The notes: generated by a model not told the origin, from the letters alone. Shown: positions 47,794-57,336, numbered from the stretch's first letter. The stretch: 64,000 nt of DNA from an uncultured Flavobacteriaceae bacterium (GCA_943789365.1 CALSTV010000001.1:992001-1056000); one strand, 5' to 3'. Numbers and translations are program-made.

Positions 47794-48087
47794 TTATTTA
47801 AAAACTAGAACGTTCTGTTTTAAAACTTGTATCAATTCTTTTTTATTGTAATAGCGACGACATCCTATTGCATAGCATTTAACTTTACCCTTTCTTGTCC
47901 AGTTCCAAAGTGTAGACAAATTAATGCTAAAGAAATCGGCTGCTTCTTGACGAGTTACAAAAACATCTGACTCTTCAAATTGTTTATCTTTTAAATAGGA
48001 TTTAATTTCACCAAGGAGTTTATCGGAAATTTGTTCGGTTAATTCACTCACAGAGACCTCAGTAACTTCAATTTGCTTGATTGTCAT
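47794..48087 (-). CDS. Helix-turn-helix protein (HTH_17 / excisionase-like)
   Basis: 97 residues. An N-terminal helix is followed by the MerR-like HTH (about 42-90): VTRQEAADFFSINLSTLWNWTRKGK and YYNKKELIQVL. Such small proteins act as excisionases or local regulators of islands. It resembles the protein at 57620-57916 in the same element in spacing and in the T-x2-E-x-A...L-x-TL-x2-W-x2-KG pattern. Confidence 0.88.
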   Translation of the reverse strand: MTIKQIEVTEVSVSELTEQISDKLLGEIKSYLKDKQFEESDVFVTRQEAADFFSINLSTLWNWTRKGKVKCYAIGCRRYYNKKELIQVLKQNVLVFK

Positions 48088-48586
48088 AATTTATGGTTTT
48101 AATTTGCTAACACTCTAAACATACTCTAAAAGAGGTTAAATAAATGAAACAAACATTTGAGATAAGGTATACTTAGATATTCCGACAACGCTCAGCACAG
48201 GCTTTGGCGATGATTCTGTGCAGCTTTAATGAGATAAACAAGACTGTATCGAATGAGAATGCAAGCGTTGGGAAAGCGGCTATTTTACATAATTTACATT
48301 ATAACTTATCTTTTTTTAGACGAGTATTTTTAGCCAAAATAAAATGACACAAAAAAGTATTATAATGCCAATTATGTTAATATAGCTTTGGAGAGTTTAG
48401 GGTTTTTGAATAAATAATTAGCATTAGCTTTTTGTAGTTTGTTTGAAGCATGAAAAACAAAGCTGCAATATGCTAATACCTACAGACCTTAAAACGCTAA
48501 ACTTGTTAGGTGAGCTGAACAACATGAAACACGGAGGATTTTGAAGTATGAAAAAACTGGGTTTTATGGTGTGGGGAAAAGAAACG
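48088..48586. other. Gene-poor island segment
   Basis: 499 bp with no ORF I can support. A 24-codon open stretch at about 48471-48545 (MLIPTDLKTLNLLGEL...) may be a remnant of a lost gene. An inverted repeat GCACAG...CTGTGC (about 48195-48222) was noted but is short. Looks like decayed DNA between the HTH gene and the toxin gene. Confidence 0.35.
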
Positions 48587-49237
48587 TTATTTTGTTAATG
48601 ACTCGTGTAAGTCTATAAAATCTAATTTAATAATATCCCAATCTTTATCCTTGTAACAGTTAGGAGTAAATTCATCATCTGCAAGTTCAAAATCAACTAA
48701 TTTTTCAATTAAATCTTCTCTTGAAGCACTGTATGGGTAACGCTTTAAATAATACTCAAACAATGTATTTATTTCAAACTTCTCTAATAATTCATGTATG
48801 TCCCAAAAATCTTTTTTTCTGCCATTACTAGCAACAACCTCAAGTTTCATTGCTGCCACCTCTTCAATACTGGCAAAACGTACCTCATCTACAATTAAAA
48901 CAGGGAAAACAAATGGATCTGTATAAAACAAATCTAGTTTTACTAAATCACTTGGATTATTCCCAATAAAATAAGATTTCCCCATCCCTACTTCAGTATC
49001 CGTTGCAGCATCCACATAAGGGAATAGTTCTTGAAGTTTAGTTTCCAGTATATCAAAATCTAGACTACCGTATTCAGCATCGGTAAATAAATCAATATCA
49101 ATAGATTCTCTATGCCCTAATTGTAAGCTAAGTGAAGTACCACCAACAATCCTAAAGGTTTCAAATTCTTTGGTATTCATTAAGGTTTTTAAAGAAACCC
49201 ACAATAAATTAGAAACTGTATTTAAATGTAATTTCAT
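48587..49237 (-). CDS. AbiEii/AbiGii-type nucleotidyltransferase toxin
   Basis: 216 residues. Nucleotidyltransferase motif GGTSLSLQLGHRESIDIDLF (about 32-51) gives the G-G-T-S and D-x-D residues; downstream ASIEEVAAMKLEVVASNGRKKDFWDIHEL carries the Lys and the KDxxD pattern of the AbiEii/DUF1814 fold. Such toxins block growth by modifying tRNA or nucleotides and act in phage abortive infection. It starts inside the antitoxin stop codon (1-base TAATG overlap), so the two are translationally coupled. Confidence 0.88.
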   Translation of the reverse strand: MKLHLNTVSNLLWVSLKTLMNTKEFETFRIVGGTSLSLQLGHRESIDIDLFTDAEYGSLDFDILETKLQELFPYVDAATDTEVGMGKSYFIGNNPSDLVKLDLFYTDPFVFPVLIVDEVRFASIEEVAAMKLEVVASNGRKKDFWDIHELLEKFEINTLFEYYLKRYPYSASREDLIEKLVDFELADDEFTPNCYKDKDWDIIKLDFIDLHESLTK

Positions 49238-49752
49238 TATAAGCTTAATTCAAGAAAGGTTTCGGCATTGGTTTTAAATGATGCAATACGACTGTTTTTA
49301 ATTGTACGTGCTTCATTTTTAATTGTCTGCTTGCCATAAAAAGATATGATTTCCTTTATCTCAGATTCATTCCCTCTTTCAAGAACTCTTTTAATGATTG
49401 CTTTTTTGTGTTTCAACCAGTCTAGCTTATCAAAAGACGTATCCCAAAACAACACCTTTCTAAACTTCTCTAAATTTGGTTTTGGTTTGGTTATTGAGTC
49501 AGCTGCTTTTTGAACATCGTAGCTAGCTTGTAACAACATAAAATAATCATCTGCAACATCAAAACGATTCGCAAGCTTAATAGATAGCTTGGGGTTGATA
49601 CCTCTTTTCTGATTTAAAACAGCACTAAGGGTTTGCTTATGCTCATCAATGGCAATAGCTAAATCGTTGCTTCTTATATTGTTTTTTGAAAGTTCTCTTT
49701 TCAATATAAGACCAGGATGTATTCCTTTTATTTTAGATAAATCTGGTAACAT
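49237..49752 (-). CDS. HTH antitoxin with DUF6922-like C-terminal domain
   Basis: 171 residues. N-terminal HigA/Xre-like HTH (about 12-75: HPGLILKRELSKNNIRSNDLA, QTLSAVLNQKRGI). The C-terminal part (about 93-140: LRKVLFWDTSFDKLDW in essence, and RVLERGNESEIKEIISFYG) resembles DUF6922, which I recall as the antitoxin-side partner of AbiEii toxins. It lies directly upstream of the toxin. It would bind its own promoter and neutralise the toxin; the mechanism is inferred. Confidence 0.82.
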   Translation of the reverse strand: MLPDLSKIKGIHPGLILKRELSKNNIRSNDLAIAIDEHKQTLSAVLNQKRGINPKLSIKLANRFDVADDYFMLLQASYDVQKAADSITKPKPNLEKFRKVLFWDTSFDKLDWLKHKKAIIKRVLERGNESEIKEIISFYGKQTIKNEARTIKNSRIASFKTNAETFLELSL

Positions 49753-49842
49753 AGTGTGTTTTAATATGGTACAAAGATATTAATTTGCGCTTAGTAAACA
49801 AAATTGTTTACTTTATTAAGACGTATGCTGCAGATATTAATG

Positions 49843-50253
49843 TTACAAAATCTCTACATGAAAATCTTCAAGAGGCAAATATTCATAGTTTAAATAATGT
49901 TTTTTTAAGTGGTCATGAATAACACTCCCTGCATAAACGATATGATTCTTCATAAATTTTACACCATTTTCTTCTTTCAAATATTTTTTAAAAGATGCTT
50001 CTAATATTTTTTTATCATCACGCCCTAACACCATAAACTGTGACCAGGAAGATGGGGATAAAGTGTTCTTACCCTTTGAAGTTTTGTAACGATCTGAATC
50101 CTTTTCGTAGCCATTGTAATAAAGTCCAGTTTTTGTATGAATGATACGGCATGACTTTTTCATCAAATCAAACAATGCTAATACATCATCAATCGCCTTA
50201 TCATATTCTGGTGAACCATTTTTTAAATTTTCAATTCGAATTCTATTTATCAT
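49843..50253 (-). CDS. Hypothetical protein
   Basis: 136 residues, soluble, lysine-rich. Starts with MINRIRIENLKNGSPEYDKAI and contains tyrosine/lysine-rich stretches (LYYNGYEKDSDRYKT). No membrane or signal segment. Family not recognised. It lies downstream of the GIY-YIG gene and its small ORF in the same orientation, so it could be part of the defence operon, or an independent gene before the antitoxin. Confidence 0.65.
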   Translation of the reverse strand: MINRIRIENLKNGSPEYDKAIDDVLALFDLMKKSCRIIHTKTGLYYNGYEKDSDRYKTSKGKNTLSPSSWSQFMVLGRDDKKILEASFKKYLKEENGVKFMKNHIVYAGSVIHDHLKKHYLNYEYLPLEDFHVEIL

Positions 50254-50267
50254 AAAAATATTTAAAA

Positions 50268-50402
50268 TTATACAACCTGTTTAATCAAGTATAAAATATA
50301 TTTCAAAGTGTTATTTGTTATTATCACTTCATAATCTCCATTACCCCAATGCCATGAACTAGACAAATCACCCATTAGATTTTTTAGACTTCTAGTTTTC
50401 AT
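50268..50402 (-). CDS. Possible 44-aa protein in the defence operon
   Basis: ATG at 50402, stop at 50268-50270. The gene starts 10 bases after the GIY-YIG nuclease stop and ends 14 bases before the next gene, fitting an operon. The product begins MKTRSLKNLMGDLSSS and has a hydrophobic/aromatic stretch (YEVIITNNTLKYILYLI). Below the usual ORF length cut-off. No family recognised; could be a remnant, but the spacing argues for a real gene. Confidence 0.45.
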   Translation of the reverse strand: MKTRSLKNLMGDLSSSWHWGNGDYEVIITNNTLKYILYLIKQVV

Positions 50403-50412
50403 TTAGACAAGT

Positions 50413-51624
50413 TTATAAATAGCTTTTTAAGCTAGCAGACTTAACATCATAATAATAATCTTCAATTGTACCATCTTTTATTTTTTCTACAACTTCATCG
50501 ATTATAAATATTGGAACTAAAAACCATTCTTTTGGATTTACAGGTTTCCCAAAACGGTCTTTAATATCAATATCTAACTTTGCATTTTTAAAAAATGACT
50601 GTATTAAACTTTCCAATTTATGCCGTTTGATATTTGCTAATTTATAAGTTGCAACAATTTCCACTTCTGCCATCAGAAAAGTAGGGTCATTCTTTGCATT
50701 TACAATACGTTTATTCACATCATTACCTGTTACACCTATTTTATGAAATACTTCTCTATTTTGAAGAATTAAAGGATTCTTAGAGTTTGAACGTAATACG
50801 TAAATAGTACCGCTTTCTAAATCATCACTTTCTAACTCGTCTGAAAACAAAGGCCCCAAACCTGGTGTTGTAACGAAACGACTTGATTCATCTTTATACA
50901 TAGCTCTTATAAGTGAACGCTGTAATAGGTCATTCTCTGTACCATTATCATAAATAACTCTTAAACGAGCATCTTCCTCTCCATTGGGAGCTTTGAATAT
51001 TTCTCCTTTATGAGCTATATAAGCCATTTGCCCTTTTATTATAACAAAAAGTTTTTCTTGAATTAATGTTTTTGTAAATCCTGATTCTTTTCTAAAACGT
51101 ATTGTTTCTCTAAAACCATTTTCTATTTCTTTTTTTGTCTTTTCAAATAATGGTTTAAACTTCTCAAAATCTTCACAAATAGTTCTGTTCGCAAATTCTT
51201 CTACAGCTCTTTTTTCTGCTCTCGTTTTAACGTGCTTAAGATTCGTTATTGAATTTTCTTCTTCTTCAACACCAAGAAGATTTAATAATTCATCATCATC
51301 TAAATCCTCTGGGATATCAACTTTGTTTTTTATTTCTCCAGATAATATGTTCTGATTATCAAACGCTTTGAGTAAATCTATAAACTCTAGTTTTTCTTTA
51401 ATTTTTTCTAATCTAACAGCATATAATCTTTCAAAAATATCATTTTCCTCACCGTGAAGTGGTAGGCGATTATGTTCCTCAACAAATTTTTGAATTTCTT
51501 CAAAACCTGCAATAACACGCTCCTCTAAAGCTGTAAATGTAGTTTTCTTTTTTACATCTACTTCTACACCTAAAGCAGCTAGCAGCTCATCATCTTCTGT
51601 TGTATATGTGTCTTTTTTAGCCAT
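50413..51624 (-). CDS. GIY-YIG nuclease (T5orf172/Mug113-type) of a restriction-like cassette
   Basis: 403 residues. The C-terminal nuclease domain (about 275-385) shows GTIYVLRS (GIY), FHKIGVTGN (YIG), an Arg in VNKRI and the metal-binding Glu in KLESLIQSFF. The N-terminal 270 residues are helical, with the motif FVEEHNRLP...D-x2-ER near residue 45 that also occurs at the end of the helicase upstream. Gene overlaps the helicase gene by 8 bases, so they are coupled. Likely the cutting subunit. Confidence 0.85.
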   Translation of the reverse strand: MAKKDTYTTEDDELLAALGVEVDVKKKTTFTALEERVIAGFEEIQKFVEEHNRLPLHGEENDIFERLYAVRLEKIKEKLEFIDLLKAFDNQNILSGEIKNKVDIPEDLDDDELLNLLGVEEEENSITNLKHVKTRAEKRAVEEFANRTICEDFEKFKPLFEKTKKEIENGFRETIRFRKESGFTKTLIQEKLFVIIKGQMAYIAHKGEIFKAPNGEEDARLRVIYDNGTENDLLQRSLIRAMYKDESSRFVTTPGLGPLFSDELESDDLESGTIYVLRSNSKNPLILQNREVFHKIGVTGNDVNKRIVNAKNDPTFLMAEVEIVATYKLANIKRHKLESLIQSFFKNAKLDIDIKDRFGKPVNPKEWFLVPIFIIDEVVEKIKDGTIEDYYYDVKSASLKSYL

Positions 51625-53677
51625 TATGATTTTCTGATTTTTTTCTTGCTAAATACGCAATACCTTGTGCCATACGCTGCTCCCAAGGGTCTGCTGACTT
51701 TATATCTGGTAATCTACCTCGTTCGTTTTTAAACTTTAAAGCTCGTTTAGCCAATTCTCTAGCTTCTTCTAAAGTAATGTTTGGATTTCTACCAGAAATA
51801 ACTTCTGCCATAGCTTTCAAACTTTTTTCAGTCATTGCCTTAGAAAGTACTGAATATGCTTCACTAAACGGATTGATACTATCTATCCAGTCTACATCTA
51901 AATCTCTAACGTCCATTGCAAATTTTCTAATACCATCTAGTAAAGCAGTATTTGCTTTTAAACTAGTGTCATCGTCATTGTTTATAGACTGTTTAGCCAT
52001 TTGCGTAATATTAAGAGCTGCTACTGCATGCTGTCTAATAGCCTCAATATCTTCATCATCTATATCTGGGTACTTTTCTTTGATGATTTTACCTAATCGG
52101 ACTTGTGTTAATTCTTGAGGTACTAACTCTTCATCAAACAAGCCTCTACCAATGATTTCTTTATCTTGTGCAAAAGCTGCAATTACTTCGTTTAAATCTT
52201 CCTTACATATACGTTTAGCATCTTCGCTTTCAGGCATGGTTAAACCTTTTATCTCTATTTGATATTCACCTTTTTCCTCATTAAAACCAATGTTTTCTGT
52301 ATTTGGATCGTATCCCTCTTCACCATAATCATAGCCATCCAATTTCTTACTTTGAGAATTTTTAGGTGTAAAATTGAATTTTGGTGCTAAAACTTGTTCC
52401 ATTAACAAACTCGCTGAAATCGCTTTTAATGTATCATTTACAGCATCTGTTACAGAATCTTCAGAAGCATCTACTTCTGCTATTAAATTAGTAAATCTTG
52501 CTTGTGTCTTATTTGGAGCATCACGGGTAGCTCTACCTATTATTTGAACGATTTCTGTTAAACTAGAACGATACCCAATTGTTAGAGCGTGTTCACACCA
52601 AATCCAATCAAAACCTTCTTTTGCCATACCTAAAGCAATAATAATATCTACGTGGTCTCGATTCGTTTTAATTTCTGGCATTTTTAATGCTGCTTGCACT
52701 AAAGGTCGTTTTGAAGCATCATCATTTACAAGGTCTGCTATTTTTATGATTTTACCTGAACTTGTTTTTACAATATGAAAACCAGTAGCTTCTTCAATGC
52801 CTTGCCATTCTCCTAATTCATTTAAAATATTATCTACCTCTTGGTGTTTAAATCTAGTACCGCCAATACTTTCTCTAGAATTGACATTTGGAATATGAAT
52901 GATTGTTTTTTCGTCTGGATTTAAAACCTTTGTTAAGTCGTCTGTATAAGCACCACTATAAAAATAATATCCAATATTTAGTGTTTTTAAATGCTCGTAA
53001 CCACTTAATTGTTCATAATAAGTATAAGTAACTGGCTCAAATTTTAACTCATCACCTGGCATTAAAACAGGATTTGCATCCCCTCTAAAATAAGAACCTG
53101 TCATTGCTACAATATGAACTTTATCTCTCTCAATAAATTCTTTAAGTTGTGACCCAAGAACATTATTTTCGTTTGAACTTACATGATGGAATTCATCTAT
53201 TGCAATTAATTTATCATCAAAAGCTTCTATACCAAAACGCTCTACTGCACTACGAAATAAAGCATGAGTACAAACTAAAACTTTAGCGTCACTCTCAAAA
53301 AATGCTTTGACAGAATTTACTTTACTTCCATCTTCCCCTGGTGAGTTGCATAAATTCCATTTAGGTGTCACTTCCCAATCATAATAATACCCATACTTAG
53401 ATAATAGTTCGTTATTAAAACTAGAACCAATAGACTGTTCTGGTACTGCTATAATTGCTTGTTTAACGCCTTGATTGTTTAGTTTATCTAAAGCTATAAA
53501 CATCAAAGCTCTACTTTTACCAGATGCTGGTGGCGATTTAATTAATAAATATTGTTCACCACGCTTTTCATATGCAAGCTCTTGCATAGCACGCATACCT
53601 AACTCATTAGAGGTGAAAGAACTACCGTTGTTATTATAATTTACTGTAATTGTAGGTATATTTTTTTCTTTACTCAT
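51617..53677 (-). CDS. DEAD/DEAH-box helicase/translocase of a restriction-like cassette
   Basis: 686 residues. SF2 helicase core: Walker A PPASGKSR (about 49-56), DEFH (161-164, motif II), MTGSYFRGD (motif III) and QIIGRATRD (motif VI). A C-terminal helical part ends with FKNERGRLPDIKSADPWEQR, shared with the nuclease. Probably moves on DNA for restriction or discriminates unmodified DNA. It lies between the methyltransferase (4-base gap) and the nuclease (8-base overlap). Confidence 0.88.
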   Translation of the reverse strand: MSKEKNIPTITVNYNNNGSSFTSNELGMRAMQELAYEKRGEQYLLIKSPPASGKSRALMFIALDKLNNQGVKQAIIAVPEQSIGSSFNNELLSKYGYYYDWEVTPKWNLCNSPGEDGSKVNSVKAFFESDAKVLVCTHALFRSAVERFGIEAFDDKLIAIDEFHHVSSNENNVLGSQLKEFIERDKVHIVAMTGSYFRGDANPVLMPGDELKFEPVTYTYYEQLSGYEHLKTLNIGYYFYSGAYTDDLTKVLNPDEKTIIHIPNVNSRESIGGTRFKHQEVDNILNELGEWQGIEEATGFHIVKTSSGKIIKIADLVNDDASKRPLVQAALKMPEIKTNRDHVDIIIALGMAKEGFDWIWCEHALTIGYRSSLTEIVQIIGRATRDAPNKTQARFTNLIAEVDASEDSVTDAVNDTLKAISASLLMEQVLAPKFNFTPKNSQSKKLDGYDYGEEGYDPNTENIGFNEEKGEYQIEIKGLTMPESEDAKRICKEDLNEVIAAFAQDKEIIGRGLFDEELVPQELTQVRLGKIIKEKYPDIDDEDIEAIRQHAVAALNITQMAKQSINNDDDTSLKANTALLDGIRKFAMDVRDLDVDWIDSINPFSEAYSVLSKAMTEKSLKAMAEVISGRNPNITLEEARELAKRALKFKNERGRLPDIKSADPWEQRMAQGIAYLARKKSENHNG

Positions 53678-53681
53678 TCTA

Positions 53682-56426
53682 TTATTTTTTGGTAGTCATT
53701 TTGGTATAGAGTTCAAATAGTTTCTCTAAACGTTCTGTATCATTTTTAAATTTACGTCCTATATAAACACGCTCCAAAACTTCATCATTACGTTCGTGCG
53801 CTAACCTTAAATCTTCTGGCATTTTTTCTGGGGCGTATAAATCTGCAATACTTGCGGGAAAATGTCTCTCACGAGCAATTAATATTTCTTCCGCACAAAT
53901 AGTTAAATCTTCTTTGTTCTTTTTTGTTAAAGTTGGAACTGGAAAAGTATTCCAACCCAAAGTGTTTGAGTATGAAAAATCAGTTCGCATTCTTACGCAA
54001 ACAGTACCAATCCAAATTAAGTGTAAACGTGAAGCAATTAAAGCCATATTCCATAGAGGTGCATCATAGATAGCAAAAGCTTTATTATGAATAATAGCAT
54101 CAGAAGTCTTTATATTAACTGGTAAATAATTACGATTTTCTGAACTAACGATTGGAATTACAAGCAACTTTTCTTCTGCTTCGTGTTGGTCACGAAATTT
54201 ATAAGGATAACTCACTAATTTTTGGGCTTGTTTATCATTAGTTTTAGCTTTCCTGGCCTCTTTTACGTTATCTAACCTTTTTTGTATTTCAGGATATTTA
54301 GAAATACTTTCTAATGTATCATCTGTTATCCAAACACAGAATCTAGGCCTATCTGTAATACATTCTTTTGAACCATAAAGCGGACGAATAAAAGAACTAC
54401 TATCTGGAATTTTATTTTTAATAAATCTTGCTTCAACAGTATTTAACATAAGTTCGTTTGCATAATATGGGTGATTACCAAATTGCATAGGAGACTTATC
54501 AGCATCAGGCTTGTTTTTTTTAGCTATGTATACATTATTTCCAGGAACTAAATACGCGTTTATGTTATTTACATTCTTTGCTTCAAGTTCATTCTTTGCA
54601 TTAATTGTATACAAAATTCTTTTTTTAGTTCTCTTGGTTAGACCAATAATTGAAACTGTTACTCCAGCATTATAACTTGCAAGATTTGACCATTTAAAAG
54701 ACTGATATGCAAATGATATTTTTACTTTTTCGTTAAATATAGTAGGCCAAAGTGCGGAGACCTGTATTCCTTGAGATATTGAATTTGTACTTACAAATGC
54801 AGCATCAGAGTCGGTAGAATTCATATAATCAACAGCTTTCATAAACCAACCAGAAACGTAGTCTAGTGACAAAGTATCTTTTGTTCTTTTTCCGAATATT
54901 TGTTTCAGTTCCCTTTTCTGCTCATCTGTTTGTTTTTTTCTACCAATATAAGGTGGATTCCCACATATGTATGTTTCACCTCCTTCGTTATCAAAGTCTA
55001 TCTGAGCCTGATTTAATGGTGTAGAAAATAAATCATCCCCTTGTAACTTAACACCTGTACCTGTTGGTGGACAAACTGACAACCAATTAATTGTTAACGC
55101 GTTCCCTTTGACGATCCAATTTTGAGCATCTAAAGGTAAAAACTCTGCAAGTGCAAGACTTTGCCCTCTGTATAAAACATCACACTGGTATTCGGCAATA
55201 ATTAACGCTAAACGTGCTACCTCTGCCGAAAAATCTTTTAGTTCTATACCCCTAAAGTTGGTTAAAGGTATTTCGCTTGCTTTATTAGTTTCTCCTCGTT
55301 TTGTGTTAATTTCATTTTCAATTTTACGCATTTCTTTATACGCAATAACGAGGAAATTACCAGAACCACAAGCTGGGTCGAATACACGTATTCGTGCCAT
55401 ACGATTGCGTAGGTTAAGTAGTTTACGGCTGTTATCTTCTGCTTTTTCTAATTGCTCTCGTAAATCATCTAAAAATAAAGGGTTTAATACCTTTAAAATA
55501 TTTGGAACGGATGTATAATGCATCCCTAATGAACCTCGTTCATCTTCGTCTGCAACCGCCTGTATCATTGACCCAAATATATCTGGGTTAATTTGCTTCC
55601 AATCTAAACTACCTACGTGTAATAAATAAGAACGTGCTATTTTAGTGAACTTAGGAACTTCGGTAGAGCCTGAAAAAAGCTCACCGTTAACATAAGGAAA
55701 TTTTTTACCCCAAACTTTGATGTTTTCTTTTTCTCGATTTTCGAGCTTTGTGTCCATTGCTCTAAAAATCTCACTTATTACATCATGAGTGTTTGAAGCA
55801 TCAGAATCACTTATTTTTTGAACGGTATCTGTAAAAAGATTATCCTCTTTAAAAATATCAGTATCCTCAGCAAAAAAGCAAAAAATCAATCTTGCTAAAA
55901 AGTGATTCATATCTGGACGTCGTTCTATACTTGCCCAATCTGGATTGTGTTGTAATAACTCTACATAAAGTTTATTTAAACGACTTGTTGCTTTAATATC
56001 AAATGCGCTTTCACGTATTTGTTTTACTGTTGTAATATTTGCTAACGAAAGGAAAAAACCGAAATAATTATGAAAGTCTTTATACTCACACGCTACTGTT
56101 TCACCTGTTATTATGTTTTCGGCTTGAAAATCTAAACCATCTGTAGCTAGGATAAATTCAACTTTGCTCTTCTGTGTTGAAGCACTATTACGTAGTATCT
56201 CTAAAGATTCTGTTACTTTCCCTTTTTTACTAGTAAGTATATGGATATTATTACGCTGTAGAATTGCACCCTCAACATCTGTTTTATTGGAAATACCACT
56301 ACGCAACTTTTTAATAGTTGTACTTTTATTACCAAAAGCCTCTAAAAAAGAAAAAGGAAATTCCTCTGCTTCAAAAGGCTTTAATGCCAATTCCGATACT
56401 GCTTCTTCTATTTCTACTGCGTTCAT
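53682..56426 (-). CDS. Class I SAM-dependent DNA methyltransferase, MmeI/type IIL-like
   Basis: 914 residues. SAM motif I is FDPACGSGNFL (349-359) and the adenine-methylase motif IV is NPPYIG (490-495), so N6-adenine methylation is expected. Before motif I is a long N-terminal domain with no recognisable PD-(D/E)XK nuclease; after motif IV come a likely target-recognition region and a C-terminal domain. The sequence matches a widely shared family of single-chain methyltransferases I recall beside helicase and GIY-YIG genes. First gene of the cassette; protects host DNA and defines specificity. Confidence 0.88.
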   Translation of the reverse strand: MNAVEIEEAVSELALKPFEAEEFPFSFLEAFGNKSTTIKKLRSGISNKTDVEGAILQRNNIHILTSKKGKVTESLEILRNSASTQKSKVEFILATDGLDFQAENIITGETVACEYKDFHNYFGFFLSLANITTVKQIRESAFDIKATSRLNKLYVELLQHNPDWASIERRPDMNHFLARLIFCFFAEDTDIFKEDNLFTDTVQKISDSDASNTHDVISEIFRAMDTKLENREKENIKVWGKKFPYVNGELFSGSTEVPKFTKIARSYLLHVGSLDWKQINPDIFGSMIQAVADEDERGSLGMHYTSVPNILKVLNPLFLDDLREQLEKAEDNSRKLLNLRNRMARIRVFDPACGSGNFLVIAYKEMRKIENEINTKRGETNKASEIPLTNFRGIELKDFSAEVARLALIIAEYQCDVLYRGQSLALAEFLPLDAQNWIVKGNALTINWLSVCPPTGTGVKLQGDDLFSTPLNQAQIDFDNEGGETYICGNPPYIGRKKQTDEQKRELKQIFGKRTKDTLSLDYVSGWFMKAVDYMNSTDSDAAFVSTNSISQGIQVSALWPTIFNEKVKISFAYQSFKWSNLASYNAGVTVSIIGLTKRTKKRILYTINAKNELEAKNVNNINAYLVPGNNVYIAKKNKPDADKSPMQFGNHPYYANELMLNTVEARFIKNKIPDSSSFIRPLYGSKECITDRPRFCVWITDDTLESISKYPEIQKRLDNVKEARKAKTNDKQAQKLVSYPYKFRDQHEAEEKLLVIPIVSSENRNYLPVNIKTSDAIIHNKAFAIYDAPLWNMALIASRLHLIWIGTVCVRMRTDFSYSNTLGWNTFPVPTLTKKNKEDLTICAEEILIARERHFPASIADLYAPEKMPEDLRLAHERNDEVLERVYIGRKFKNDTERLEKLFELYTKMTTKK

Positions 56427-56584
56427 CTATGATTTACTATAACTCTTATATTAACCTATAAAAATACAAATATATCTTGATTAAACTGTTTATTTGTAGA
56501 TATAGTTTTAGAGATAGAACCCATCTTATATATTGCTATTATCTATACTAATTAAGGTAGTACTATTAAAAGTTCTATATTCTC

Positions 56585-57310
56585 TTATAATGTTTCTAAT
56601 TTTTTCCTTCTTTTGAAGTACAATTCAGTGTAAATCTTGTCAATTAGCTGCAAATAGCAATTTCCGTTGCGAAAAATAATATTTTGCTTAGCACCGCTAA
56701 ACTCTGCACCTTTTTTAGCGGCATACACTTGATCAGGATTTAATTTATAGTATTGCTTTTTTACTTCAATTAACCCCAAATCAGCAGCTAGTTTTTTTAT
56801 ACGTGTAGCTTTGTTTAACGTCAAATTAAAAAACCTTTTTACACTCAATACCGAAATCTCTGCATATCTTTTTTTATCATAAAAAAACGCAGGAGACTTA
56901 CTGGCGCTTTCTCTTAATAGCACGTTGCTCCTGCGTTTTGGAAAATATTTTTTTAGATAGGATTTGTAAAGTTGTGTAAAAATAACCGCTCCTAAAACTG
57001 CTCTTATATCAACTAAGTGTTCATAACTGAATGGGAAAGCCCTGCGTAATTCCCAATTATTTTGTACTCTAATTTTCTCAAAAGAAATAATTCTATAAAA
57101 ATTGTATTCTGTATCATATTCTATCCATCCTAAATCTACACATTTGTCAAAATTACTAATGACCGTTTTCTCATTTTTAAGCAATGTTAAACTCGCTAAA
57201 TTTTTATCGCTCTTGTTCCACTGGACTTTACCAGACGAATAGGTGAGTTTTAAATACATAAAAAATGCAAATTGATTTTCTGTATTATTGGCTGTAACCC
57301 AATTGCACAT
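56585..57310 (-). CDS. Hypothetical island protein
   Basis: 241 residues, basic and soluble, with many Tyr and Lys. A segment at about 145-190 (SVKRFFNLTLNKATRIKKLAADLGLIEVKKQYYKL) looks like a winged-helix or replication-initiator-like DNA-binding region. The family is not recognised. It lies after the two HTH genes in the same direction, and a 158-bp gap separates it from the methyltransferase gene. Confidence 0.6.
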   Translation of the reverse strand: MCNWVTANNTENQFAFFMYLKLTYSSGKVQWNKSDKNLASLTLLKNEKTVISNFDKCVDLGWIEYDTEYNFYRIISFEKIRVQNNWELRRAFPFSYEHLVDIRAVLGAVIFTQLYKSYLKKYFPKRRSNVLLRESASKSPAFFYDKKRYAEISVLSVKRFFNLTLNKATRIKKLAADLGLIEVKKQYYKLNPDQVYAAKKGAEFSGAKQNIIFRNGNCYLQLIDKIYTELYFKRRKKLETL

Positions 57311-57336
57311 TTCTAAAGGTGCATTAACTCTATATG

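Noticed and set aside
48088-48586. Possible pseudogene of a mobilisation protein
   Set aside because: Only a 24-codon open stretch, too short to assign to any family.
50413-56426. Classical type III or type I restriction system
   Set aside because: No HsdS or Mod/Res domain arrangement. The methylase is a single MmeI-like chain and the nuclease is GIY-YIG. DISARM and BREX marker genes (DUF1998, PglZ, BrxL) are absent.
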